A DNA stretch of 64,000 nt, taken from positions 310,001-374,000 of the forward strand of contig MU385761.1 of NCBI GenBank assembly GCA_022497155.1. Reading direction: 5' to 3'. The translations under genes were made by a program, and so were the position numbers. Under the pieces are notes generated by a model. That model was given only the letters and a program-made list of their open reading frames with translations, was not told the DNA's origin and searched no databases. Of the stretch, positions 23,325-34,114 are shown one piece after another (position 1 is the first letter of the stretch; the number at the start of each line of letters is the position of its first letter). The stretch is from Whalleya microplaca (taxonomy: Eukaryota; Ascomycota; Sordariomycetes; Xylariales; Xylariaceae).

Positions 23325-23606
23325 ATGCCCTACACGACAACGCTCACCAAGAAGACGACCTACTTCACCACCGCCGACAACATGTGCTTCCGGGCCGAGC
23401 CCTCGCGGGCCAAGTACTACTACCACGAGGAGTACATCCCCGTGCGTCACCACCAGCACCACCAGCACCGGACCTCCGCGCCGCGCGTCAGCTACCACAG
23501 CGGCCGGCACGCGCATTACTCGGCGAGCAGCCCACGCGTGAGCTCCAGCAGCCACCGCCACAGCGGGCCCCTCGTGTACGAGCGCACCAGCACGCGATAC
23601 CACTGA
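23325..23606 (+). CDS. Small His/Ser/Tyr/Arg-rich protein, unknown function
   Basis: A single-exon ORF of 93 aa starting MPYTTTLTKKTTYFTTADN after a long CT-rich leader of the kind found upstream of well-expressed fungal genes. Third codon positions are strongly G/C, unlike the flanks, which supports real coding. The N-terminal ~40 residues (NMCFRAEPSRAKYYYHEEYIP) look constrained. The rest is low-complexity His/Ser/Arg (RHHQHHQH, SSSSHRHS). There is no signal peptide, membrane segment or recognised domain. It could be a stress or conidiation-type small protein, but that is only a guess. Confidence 0.6.
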   Translation: MPYTTTLTKKTTYFTTADNMCFRAEPSRAKYYYHEEYIPVRHHQHHQHRTSAPRVSYHSGRHAHYSASSPRVSSSSHRHSGPLVYERTSTRYH

Positions 23607-24767
23607 ATACCTACTGCTTATACCATACCATACCATACACATATATCCTTTTCTACATAACGGGATAACGACACTTACACACACATACACACGTTTACGC
23701 CGCTTGTACACACGCGTGCGATGAAGTGAAGAATAACGCAATATCACGAACGAACTAGCGTCGCTTTCGACTTATACTTTGTAATCACTTGGTTTTGTAC
23801 CTACACTTTACGAGATTGGGAAACGAGACAGGAGCGAGTTTGGGATTAGGATTTGGTTTGGGACGGGGAAGATAAAAAAGGCGCTGTTTTACACATTTAC
23901 TCTTTATTAATATCTGATTAATTTTGACTTATAACATTGATGACTTACAATACATGAACCATTGATCTTCACCTTGAACGAATTACAGGATTTCTGCAAT
24001 GGGATTGGGTGCCGTCATAGGGGACCCGGATGTGGTTGGTGGGGCTTGTTCTATACATAACATCGGCACTCGGACCAAGCGGGGTACAGGGATTGGAATG
24101 CTGCCACCTATTGGACGTACCGACGTACACATCCATGTACGTAAAGACGAGACATTGGGATGAAAGCCGACTTACCTAATGACATCATGATACGGGAATC
24201 TCTTGACTCGATAGACTTTCAGGGTGCGTCTCTTTGTGAGTAATGTGATGTGGTATGATACATGTCTAGGAAGGGCAGCACTGGAGAGAGGGGTTGAGCT
24301 ATGTATGTCTCGCTCTACATACATTATACCTGACCTAGGTAGATTCAACAACTTCTTTGAGTGAGTGCATGTAAGTAGGGTATAAAGCTGAAAAGCTGAA
24401 GCGGTCATCAACGAATACTTAACTATCATATATATACTTCTCTCACAATCCCTGTTCCGAGCTTTCGTCTGATCTGCAACGTACGGTGATACGCCCCACT
24501 CGACTGGTATAACAGATTTCGATCGGAAGAGGCCGACAGTCAGCAGCAGCATCGCAACTGTGAGTTTTATCTAATACTTCAGCTGTTTCCGGCAGCTCCG
24601 CGGCTTCTTTGCGATGCGGTGGTCTACTGCTACTGCATCGCAGAGTTCTTGCGAGACGATATGGGTGAAGGAAAGAGTAAACCGACTAACTGACTGCAGC
24701 TGTCATAAACATTGAAGAGATATAATCGAGCCGACACTTACGACTTGAGCTCCAACCTGAACACATC
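23607..24767. other. Intergenic region
   Basis: This holds the 3' flank of the small gene and the promoter of the eisosome gene. It is AT-rich around 23890-23960. Short ORFs present have no coding features. Confidence 0.5.
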
Positions 24768-26055
24768 ATGTAGGTCATTATGGACTTCTTTTTCTTCAAC
24801 AGTACTTCGAAAGGCGTATCGGATCTCGAAAGAATGTCGAATCGAAGCAGCCGATCTTTTGGATCAACTTCCTTATCCTTGTAACTTTGAAGATCCAATA
24901 TTCCCTGTATACAGCCTTACCTTGGTGTCGGAAAACTAACCCTTGAAACCCGCCTCTCTAGGAACCGCTCACTCTCGATCCGGTCGAACAAGGGGGCCTC
25001 GGGCGCAAGTGGCTCCTCGCCGCCGCGGCGCAAGGGCTTCTCCTTCGCGTCCCTCCGCGGCTCGATCCAGCCGGAGCTGTCGCGGCGGCTGTACGCGGTG
25101 ATCAAATCCTCGAACAACCTGGTGTCGGCGCACGAGGCGGCGGGGCGGGAGCGGGACGCGATCGCGAAGCAGCTGTCGGAGTGGGGCGAGCAGACGGGCG
25201 ACGAGGCGGTGTCGGACGTGTCGGACAAGGTCGGGGTCGTGCTGTGCGAACTCGGCGCGCAGGAGGAGGCCTACGCCCACGGCCTCGACGAGGCCCGCCG
25301 CGTCCTCAAGTTCGTCCGCAACACCGAGAAGTCCGTCCAGCCCTCCCGCGACTCCAAGGGCAAGATCGCCGACGACATCCAGAAGCTCAAGCTCAAGGAG
25401 CCCCAGAGCCAGCGCCTGGTCGTGCTCGAGCAGGAGCTCGTCCGCGCCGAGGCCGAGAACTTGGTTGCCGAGGCGCAGCTGACTAATATCGTACGTCTAC
25501 ACCACCTGCCCTCGCACGATTTATGATGTACTGGTCGACGATGAGTTTGATTGTGAGACTGCTCCTTTATGAATAGATTGCTAATGGGTTCTGGTGTGGG
25601 ATTAGACCCGTAAGAAGCTGAAGGAAGCCTACGACGCCGAGTTCGCGGCCGTGATCGAGCGGGCCGAGAAGCAGATCATCCTGGCGAAGCACGGGCAGCG
25701 GCTGCTGAACCTGCTCGACGACACGCCCGTGACGCCCGGCGACCGGCGGCGCGCGTACGAGAACGGCGGCGCGGCCCGCCAGGTGCTCAACGACGCCGAG
25801 GACGACCTCAAGAGCTGGGAGCGCAACAACCGCCACTCGGTCGAGTCGTCGTCGTCGGCGCCAGCGGCAGGGGCAGGGGCTGCGGGAGGAGGGCCCCGCG
25901 ACGGCGTGACGGATACCGCTCAGAGCGGTACTGTCCGCGGTGGGGGTGCCGTCATGACCGGTGCCGCGGGCCCGTCTGCGGGTGCTGCGAATGGGGGCGG
26001 CGGGAAAGCTGCCGACGAGGAGGCGTTTGTGAGTGCCACGACCTCGCATGAATAG
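24768..26055 (+). CDS. Eisosome BAR-domain protein of the Pil1/Lsp1 family
   Basis: Assembles the plasma-membrane furrows called eisosomes. The body is clear: RSLSIRSNKGASG at the N-terminus, then the BAR-type helices (IQPELSRRLYAVIKSSNN, KIADDIQKLKLKEPQSQRLV, VLEQELVRAEAENLVAEAQL). LLNLLDDTPVTPGDRR and an Ala/Gly-rich tail follow. Exons are 24962-25490 and 25606-26055, with a 115-nt intron. No ATG lies in frame before NRSLSIR within the exon. The best start is AT at 24768-24769 joined to G at 24962 over a 192-nt intron (GTAGGT…CTAACCC…CTAG), giving MNRSLSIR and 326 aa. The divergent sequence suggests the less conserved PilB-like paralogue. Confidence 0.85.
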
Positions 26056-26600
26056 TGCTCAGCAGGCAGAAAGTGTCAGGGGGCACGGTTGAAGGAGAGG
26101 GAGGAGAAGCGGTATCACGTTGAGGAGCACCGGCCATGTTACATATGACTATTGGTTGAGAGGGTGTTTGGTTTGGTTTGGTTTGGGGTTAATGATACTT
26201 GAAAAACAATGGTATTACAGGGGCTGCGGTATATGTACGTTTTGTGGTCGGGCTTTGATGGGAATAGGGGGGTGGCATTCCAAAGTCAGGGTATATGGAT
26301 ATTTCATAGGGGGGACAGTAGGTGGAAACCAGGAGTAATACCAGGGTCGTGACATAGACTGTTATGAAAATACAGTTATTCCTTCGAATGGCTTTCTTTT
26401 AGAGTTTCAAGTCAAGTATACCGCCGAGTAGCTGTAATACGTGTATAATGGCTGACCTGGTTGATTTTGTGTCACATGTGAAATCATTGCTATAAGTAAC
26501 TACGGCAAAACTCCGGTCTAAGTAGAACCCTGTCTAAGCTTTCAATTGAAGCTCAAGCTCTCAAAGGTGAGATCTCAAAAACGTACGATATCCAAGCACA
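26056..26600. other. Short intergenic region between eisosome gene and COQ6
   Basis: This holds the 3' flank and promoter of same-strand neighbours. A TTTGG run lies near 26167-26190. No gene is seen. Confidence 0.5.
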
Positions 26601-28198
26601 ATGGATTTTTTCCTACTGTCCAGACACCAGCTGCGAAGGCCGGCGTTAAACCTATGCCGGCAATGTAGTCGTAGGCTGCGACCTCAATCACAATCTAGGA
26701 CCTACGCCCAGGCCAGTGCAACGGCAGCTCAGCCAGACATCTACGATGTGGTGTGCATAGGTGCCGGACCGGCTGGTCTCAGTCTCCTAACGGCGCTCAG
26801 TGAGTTTATCCACCAACCTACCTCATTGACTCCGTTCATATCTATGCCATGATATGATATAATTCTATAAGCTAACCTCGCACACCACTCATAGGAGCGA
26901 ACCCCAGCACCGCCGGCCTCCGCGTCGCTCTCGTCGAGGCCCAGAGCCTGCGCAAACTCGGCGATTGGAAGCTGCCCCGGGACCGCTTCTCGAACCGGTG
27001 CTCCTCGCTGACGCCGGCCTCGGCCCGCTACCTCGACTCCATCGGCGCCTGGAGCCATGTGCAACGCGACCGCGTGCAGCCGTACCACGAGATGCAGGTC
27101 TGGGACGGCGTCACGGGCGCGCGCATCGAGTTCGATTGGGGCGCGTCCGCCTCCGCCGCTGCTGGGAAACCAATAGCCTACATGATCGAGAACCTGAACC
27201 TGACCTCGGGCCTGAAGCGTCGCCTAGACGAGCTCGGCGGCGTGAGCATATTCGACAGCGCCGTCGTCGAGAACATCGGCTTCGGCGAGGAGACGGCTGA
27301 CCTGGACCTGCGCGAGTGGCCCATCGTGCATCTGGCCGGCGGCGCACGACTGGCGGCGCGCCTGCTCGTCGGCGCCGACGGCGCGAACAGCCCCGTGCGC
27401 GCCTTCGCGGGTATCGACTCTAAGGGCTGGGACTACGAGCGGCACGGCGTGGTTGCGACGCTGGAGCTCGAGGGCGAGGGCTGGGGCGGCGAGAACGTCA
27501 AGATCGCGTACCAGCGGTTCCTCCCCACGGGCCCCGCGGCCATGCTGCCGCTGCCCGGCAACCTCGCGACGCTGGTGTGGTCGACGACCCCCGCGCTCGC
27601 GGGCGTGCTGAAGCGCCTCTCGAAACCGGACTTCGTCGCGCTCGTGAACGCGGCCTTCCGCCTGCCGCCCGTGGACCTGGCCTTCATGCACACGCTCGCC
27701 TCGGGGCAAGAAGCGGAGCTGGCCTGGCGGCTGCAGCACACGACCCTCGAGAACCCGCACGCGATCCCGCAGCTCGTCACGGGCGTGCAGGAGGGCACCG
27801 TGGCCTCGTTCCCGCTGCGCCTGCGGCACGCGGACACGTACGCGGCCGAGCGCGTGGCGCTCGTCGGCGACGCCGCGCACACGGTGCACCCGCTAGCGGG
27901 GCAGGGGCTGAACATGGGGCAGGGGGACGTGGCGAGCCTGGCGCGCGCGCTGGCGGGCGCCGTCGAGCACGGGGCGGATATCGGGGCGCGCGCGTCACTC
28001 CAGCCGTACGTCGCCGAGAGGTACGCGCCGAACCACGTACTCATGGGCGTGTGCGACAAGCTGCATAAGCTGTACGCCGTCGGCGGCGGGCCGATCGTGC
28101 CGCTCCGGTCGCTGGGGCTGCGGGCCGTGAATGCGCTGGGCCCGCTGAAGGGGTTCGTTATGGAGCAGGCGGCGGGCAATGGGATTAAGTTGTTCTGA
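26601..28198 (+). CDS. coq6: Ubiquinone biosynthesis monooxygenase COQ6, mitochondrial
   Basis: FAD-dependent hydroxylase of the coenzyme Q pathway (C5 ring hydroxylation). Exons are 26601-26799 and 26895-28198 with a 95-nt intron, giving 500 aa. The N-terminus is an Arg-rich mitochondrial presequence (LSRHQLRRPALNLCRQCSRR). The dinucleotide-binding motif DVVCIGAGPAGLSLLTAL ends exon 1. The second FAD motif VALVGDAAHTVHPLAGQGLN, typical of UbiH/COQ6 hydroxylases, lies near the C-terminus, with LLVGADGANSPVR between them. Exon 2 has very high GC, so many antisense frames are open. It lies on the same strand as RPC40 downstream. Confidence 0.94.
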
Positions 28199-28714
28199 GG
28201 GAATGGTGTGGGTAGAGGTTGATGGGCATAATGTATATCACGAGAAAGAAAATTACCAGCTTCTGTTGCTTGGTTTGGGTGTATATATACTACATACGAG
28301 AACTACAAGTCTCGTAAGGAATGTATAAAGAGCAGACTTCTAGGGATATTACTATCACTGCCTTCGCGAACTCGGGGCCTAGGGAGAGCAACGGCAAGGA
28401 GATTCAAATGGTCAAGTCGATCATCAAGCCAAATAATGAGCAATTTCTACCATCAAGATCTCAATTTCATGAGAGAGCGTCTAGGTGCTCAATTGTGCCT
28501 CCCGTCGCATTCGAATCATCTTAATATATCTATCGTATTTGTATAAACTTATATAAAGCTATAGGGGTTTGTTGGCCATTAAGGGGGGTGAATCTAGCTA
28601 GCTGAACTGATAAGAAACTGATAAGCGATTAACTTTTCGAGGTCATCAACTTTTTTTTTTTGCTTGACGATCTTACACCCGTGCACCCCACCAATAAAGT
28701 CACATTCGCACAAC
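28199..28714. other. Intergenic region between COQ6 and RPC40
   Basis: This 516-nt spacer holds a T-run near 28650. No gene is supported. Confidence 0.5.
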
Positions 28715-29912
28715 ATGGCACCCTCATCAGGACGCCGGCAACGGCCCAGTAAGGAAGAACTGGAAGAGCGTAATGTACGATATCTTGAATTCCTTAGGTT
28801 TTATTATTCAGTCTAATTTTTCGCAGATCGTAGGCATAAATAAGGAGACAGTCACCAATACCACTTCGACCGACTACCCAGACAACTACGCAAATGAAGA
28901 CCACGCCTGGGACAAGGAGGAGTTTCGGAAAAGCTTTCGAGTCCAATGGCACGAGAACAGGCAATTCGAGGCCCAGTTCTCGCTCATTGGCATCGACGCC
29001 TCCATAGCAAACGCCTTCCGTCGCATCCTGATCGCAGAGATTCCCACCTTGGCCATTGATATCGTCTTTGTCCATAACAACACCTCTGTGGTCCAGGACG
29101 AGGTGCTCGCGCATAGGCTCGGTCTCATACCTTTCACGGGTTCGAAACAGGGTATCCGCGACTACCTACGGTTCTGGCAGAAGCCCGCCGAGGGCGAAGA
29201 TACCTACGCCACGACGTACGATAACAACACCGTGAGCCTTAAGCTCGTCGCCAAGTGCACTCGCAACGAGAATGCGCCTGCCAACTCGACGGATCCCAAG
29301 GAGCTATACCACAACGCGCACATCTACGCCAAGGACATCGTGTTCGACCCGCTCGGCGGCCAACCGAAGTACTTCCACGGCGAAGACGCCATCAGACCCG
29401 TCAACCCCGACATCCTGATCACGAAAATGCGGCCGGGACAGGAGATCGACATCGAGATGCACATGCACAAGGGGTACGGGTGGGACCACGCGAAGTGGTC
29501 GCCCGTGGCGCCCGCCAGCTACCGGCTGATGCCGACGATCAAGATCCTGCAGCCGATCCTGGGCGCGGAGGCCGAGAAGTTCGCGAGCTGCTTCATGGAC
29601 GGCGTGATCGGGCTGGAGCCCGTGACGCGCAAGGAGGCGCGGGCCAAGGGCAGCGGGTACGAGGGCCACGAAGGCGAGCTGAAGGCCGTGGTGAAGGACC
29701 CGATGCGCGACACCGTCAGCCGCGAGGTGCTGCGCCATCCCGAGTTCGAGGGCAAGGTCAAGCTGGGGCGGCGAAGGGATCACTTCATCTTCTCCGTCGA
29801 GAGCACCGGCCAGTGGGACAGCGATGAGCTGTTCCTCGAGTCCGTCCGGACGCTGAAGAAGAAGTGCCAGACGCTCAAGCCGCAGGTCACGAATATGGTC
29901 TATACTTACTAG
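28715..29912 (+). CDS. rpc40: RNA polymerases I and III common subunit AC40 (RPAC1)
   Basis: Alpha-like assembly subunit shared by RNA polymerases I and III, partner of AC19. Exons are 28715-28774 (MAPSSGRRQRPSKEELEERN) and 28827-29912, with a 52-nt intron, giving 381 aa. The joined sequence reads EERN|IVGINKETVTN. Motifs are the alpha-family FSLIGIDASIANAFRRILIAEIPTLAID and VVQDEVLAHRLGLIPF. The C-terminal dimerisation half ends HFIFSVESTGQWDSDELFLE. Without the intron, the frame from 28773 gives an unrelated hydrophobic start. Confidence 0.95.
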
Positions 29913-31109
29913 TGACTAGGTACTAGGTGGATAGATCGGTGGGGTGGAGTGGGGAGGTGTGTGTGTATGTCCAAGCTAGATGACTAGAAGGGGGTACCTT
30001 GCATGTAAGGAGTTTTTTCCGTTCATGGCACTACGTAGGCTGGCGTTTAGGTAGGTCAATGGAAAACTGGTTTGTTATTCTCAGGAGATGATGAGTTGTC
30101 TATCTTGCTCTTTCTGCTGCATTGTGAAGCTTCTTTATAGTATCGATGATATGGAAACTAGATGGGGTAATACGAAGTTGATTAAGAAAATCCGCTATAT
30201 GTTTATATACGGACAAGTGTTTCGACCTCTGGGGAACGACAATGCTTTATGTTTATTTGGAATATTGACCACGCACTTAAAGGTGTATTGTTGTGCCCTT
30301 TCATGCTTTTTATGTCTTCAATACGCTCATAATAATATTAGCCTAGTGAGGAAATCTATACTGTGCGCTGCTTCCCGAGTCTTATTTGTATAGCAATACC
30401 AATAGGGGTTGACGTGATCTGAATGTCGCAATCGAGGAACTCGAAGCGTTTGGCATAGCCGTGGGAGCTAAGTCAACGTCGCCCGAGGGTTCTCAAAGAC
30501 GATAGAGATTATGATACACGGCTGGCAAGGATTACCTTGAATATTACGGGTAATATTGTAAAGGCATATGCTATGGAATGATAAGGGCGACTTTAATCTG
30601 ATTTATCTGCTTCGTTATATAAACAGTGTCCATGCCCAGCTGTATCTTTATGATGGGAGTACCTTGTACACCGCAGTATTCCGGCTACTTAATACGTTGA
30701 ATATATAGGCTGTCTAAATCGAGATGGGAGACAGAAAGTTCAACTTCTTTGTTAAATACCCCAGGAGCATATACTTCATTCTGAGTATGGGTAAGGAGTT
30801 GGTATTCCACTATCACGGTTGGAAGCCCCCTTTCCTGATACTACCTACACCGAATGTTTCCGTCAACTGTATAGGAAACGCCGCGAATACCTAAATGAGG
30901 AGAACTGAAAGTATATATGAAACTAGAAGAACATGAGAAAAGAGAATGGTGTTTCTCGGCATTTATCGATAGCTACTATAAGCATCCTTTACTTGACGAA
31001 TTCGCATTGGGGTTGCTAGCTATTCATTTCATGAGAGGTATTCCTTGTTGCAAGGTATGAAACAAAAATCAGAAAATAAAAGTGATATAATGCCTATATC
31101 GCCGGTTAT
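29913..31109. other. Convergent intergenic region
   Basis: AT-rich DNA between RPC40 (+) and the gene at 31110-31780 (-). ORFs here lack coding character. Nothing else is recognised. Confidence 0.5.
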
Positions 31110-31780
31110 TTACCAGTCTACTGGATGGGTTCCACCCTCGTCGAAGACGCCACTTGGCTCGTCATCGTCGTCATCAAGGTCCTCCTTGTTTCTTCGTGGA
31201 TACAGCTTGCGGAATTCCGATCCCTCTAGGACTTTGAAAGTCTCTGGGTCGACTTCTTCCTTAACTCGATTTGCCTCGTCCTCGAAGTATGATTCGTATG
31301 CAAACCCTCCCATGTCTAGACAGAGTTTGAGGACCTCGGGCTGTCTGTCTAGCAGAGCACGCAGCGCGAGGAGCTTGCGAAGGGGCTTGGCATGCCTCTC
31401 GTCTATTGCGTTCAGCCTAGCCTTAACACTTTCGACATTTCTTGTTCGATGGGCTGCAAAGACTTGCTCGAAAGGGGTCACGTCTGCTTCCTTTCATTAG
31501 TTTATTGCTACTATAGTCTGGAATATAATGGCTCCCTCCTACCTTTGACATATTGATCCATGCCCTGGGCCCAGCATCGGACTGCATAACCGAATGGATC
31601 AACTTCTAGGAGCTCCCAATCTATTCTAGGCCCATCTGACTCGTCTCGCTCATGTAGCGGCCCAGTACAGTGACCTAAGAGGTAATGGTAGTATTCCTCT
31701 TCGCTGATGTTTCCTTGTTGCCTTTCTCTAAAAGCTTCAAGGAAGCAGAGTGACTTGTTTGATGATGTTGATGAAGCCAT
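31110..31780 (-). CDS. Uncharacterised intracellular protein ending in PVDW
   Basis: Two exons, 31780-31543 and 31483-31110, around a 59-nt intron (GTAGGA…GCAG), give 203 aa. ATG 31780 starts MASSTSSNKSLCFLEAF; the longer frame upstream has no ATG. The protein is charged and mostly helical: EEEYYHYLLG, RIDWELLEVDPFGYAVRCWA, then HAKPLRKLLALRALLDRQP and SEFRKLYPRR. There is no signal peptide or membrane segment. The end is an acidic run (DLDDDDDEPSGVFDEGG) closing with THPVDW. The same closing motif ends the secreted-protein gene at 33293-34114. I do not recognise the family. Confidence 0.65.
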
Positions 31781-33292
31781 GTATGTCAATATTGTAAAAG
31801 AACAGTTTTGGGTATTCCAAGTAGAAAGAAAAGAAAACGAAATTGGTCTTTCAACAGACTTAACCTTGATATTTGCCTTGGATGCCTAACAATGTGGCTG
31901 GTGCATTTTAGTTGCCTTCGATTGGCCAATATATTGTTCAAAGTTGTTATAACAATCGCCTGTCAACTTTGCCACATTTTCGAGCTCAAGTGTAGTGCCA
32001 AGGGTCCATTCATAAGCACTTGATTCTATTGGTTCGTAATTTAACAATAGATACGCCTCACGTAAGCTCTTCATGTTACATATTTTTTGGGGATGGATTG
32101 CTGTCACGTTTCATATTTTAGCAACGCTGTTATCCTGGTGGTTCTGTAGGCTACTTTCATGTCATACATTTATGAGGAGCTCTTGAATGGATTGCGTCAA
32201 AGGATGGAGAGAACCTAAATCCGACTTGATTTGGAAAGGGGGACCAAGGCTATGAGCGGTGGGCTACCTCGAAGTTTTCAGCAATATTCATTCCTAGAAC
32301 CTGGTAACCAATGAGCGCAAGGTGTAGTCCTACACTGATCAAGTACCTCTAGATGGACTTTTCCCAGTATTACCGCGCTTTCTAAATAAAATGTACTTGG
32401 ACCAAGTCAGCCTTATTCATCACCCCATCAGCCCTCCGCATCAGCCCTCCGCATCACGAGGGAACCAAATATTTTCGTGTCACGAGGGGAATCCTAGCAT
32501 TGGGGAAATGGCACAGTTCTCACGCAAGGAATGAAATGCGAAATTACCCAGAGGATCATTACTACATACATTACAGCTTCTTGTTTGCCAGAATTATGAG
32601 TCACTGCCTCTGATATCATAATTCTTCGATTTTCTTGGGTAACCATATACGAAGATTAAGGATCTTAGCCGTGTTGACTGGGCCGTGCCTACTGTCATGA
32701 GAATACTTGACTACCCATGGAGATGCCGGAGTTTGAACAACAAAGTACTATAATATATCAGCCTCACCATGAATGAGGTTGCCACTAAGACAGACTAACG
32801 TCTTCTGACAACCTTTTATTACAATGCTGTCGACTTTTTATATCCGCCTCTTTCCAATGTTAAGCATAATTTAGCCAGACTACTATCTATGATCAATCGG
32901 AGGTCACGATACATTATCTCCCTTCTCCCTTATGGTGTAATGATCTAATTGTGTCTAATATCTTACGCTCTTCCGGATGCGCGCGAACTCTGGTCTGGTG
33001 GTTCCGTTCATCACATACGTGTCCGAGTCCTGAGAACCTAAAGATGGTAACAACGCCTCTTCCTTCTTCAGCTGATCATGGCTATGAATCAAACTGACGG
33101 CTACGCCGTCTTATTGAGATTGATGGAAGGGCAATGATTGCAATACATCCGTAGGACTGTAGAGTGTAGAATGCTGTATAAATAACGATGTAATCCAATC
33201 TCCAATGTCGACATTGTTGACTCTATATCTTCAAACTATTCAACACATCGTACTCTTTCATTCACTGAGCTGAGATATTGCGCTTCTCCATC
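31781..33292. other. Intergenic region, possible stray exon and short tandem duplication
   Basis: A 56-codon minus-strand frame from ATG 32074 (KSLREAYLLLNYEPIESSAYE) has some coding look. I find no splice path into the gene at 31110-31780, so it is not called. CAGCCCTCCGCAT is repeated in tandem at about 32429-32455. The right end is the promoter of the secreted-protein gene. Confidence 0.4.
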
Positions 33293-34114
33293 ATGCTTTA
33301 CCACACTATCCTCAGTTTTGCCGCCTCGGCACTATTTATGACGGCAGTATCTACATCTGCTCTATCGGAGTCGCAACACTCAAATCTTGAAGCACGCGTC
33401 GCTTGCGACCCAATAGAGAAATACAGCACTTCTGTTTGTCCCATCTTAAGCACTTAGTCAGATAGATCGTATACTTACTGAACACTCTCCTTCATCTGCA
33501 GTGGTTCCTTGCAAACACCTGCAAACGACCTAAGGCTTCGTCTTGTCTTTTCTATACCCGAGGTCTTAGCAAGAGGGCTCGCATTTTCTCCAAGTCCGGC
33601 GGGCACGACATGACTACGATCTGGGTACGCAAAAGTTGCCAAATCTAGTGTGAGGTAATCGCTTTTAATACTAATAGCCCTACAGGAGATGTGGGACAAA
33701 TCCCAGTATGACAAGCGACAGGTGACAACCAACAAGATGCGCTGCATCATGCAGGACAAGACAAAGCGCCAGACGTATTTCGAGCATATGTCCGAGTCAA
33801 TGGCCATTATGTGCGACGTGTTTGCTACGGTCATGGACCCCGACCCTCACCACGTCCGTATGGACGGCATCTGGGGCAGGGTGGAGTTCCCGACGCTGAA
33901 GAAGACAGGAAATCAGGGTACAGTAAACCAGATCGAAGCGACGAACGCTGATGGTACTCAACTGGTGAATGTTTGGTCGAGACCTCACAAGCGAAGCCCA
34001 GATATGAGCGAGCCAAATGATACGAACGTGAATACCAGAGCAACATGTGGTATCGATGGCAATGACCCATCAGGGGATTTCGATGTGGGTGGGGACTATC
34101 CAGTCGATTGGTAG
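33293..34114 (+). CDS. Putative secreted cysteine-containing protein, effector-like, ending in PVDW
   Basis: Three exons, 33293-33433, 33502-33624 and 33686-34114, with 68- and 61-nt introns (the second with branch site ATACTAATAG), give 230 aa. All junctions are phase 0. The N-terminus is a signal peptide (MLYHTILSFAASALFMTAVSTSA). A short pro-like stretch with LEAR follows, then a mature region with six Cys (ARVACDP, NTCKRPKASSC, MRCIM, MCDVF, ATCGID). Other segments are FYTRGLSKRARIFSKSGG, TTIWEMWDKSQYD and DGIWGRVEFPTL. It resembles a class of small secreted proteins found in filamentous fungi. No enzymatic motif or membrane anchor is visible. The C-terminus is DPSGDFDVGGDYPVDW, nearly that of the neighbouring minus-strand gene. 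Function unknown. Confidence 0.65.

Noticed and set aside
26741..28179. Long antisense ORFs across COQ6
   Set aside because: High third-position GC in COQ6 removes stops from the other frames. None has a domain.
31886..32074. Possible upstream exon of the PVDW-ending minus-strand gene
   Set aside because: No donor/acceptor pair links it in frame to the ATG exon at 31780, which already has a natural start.
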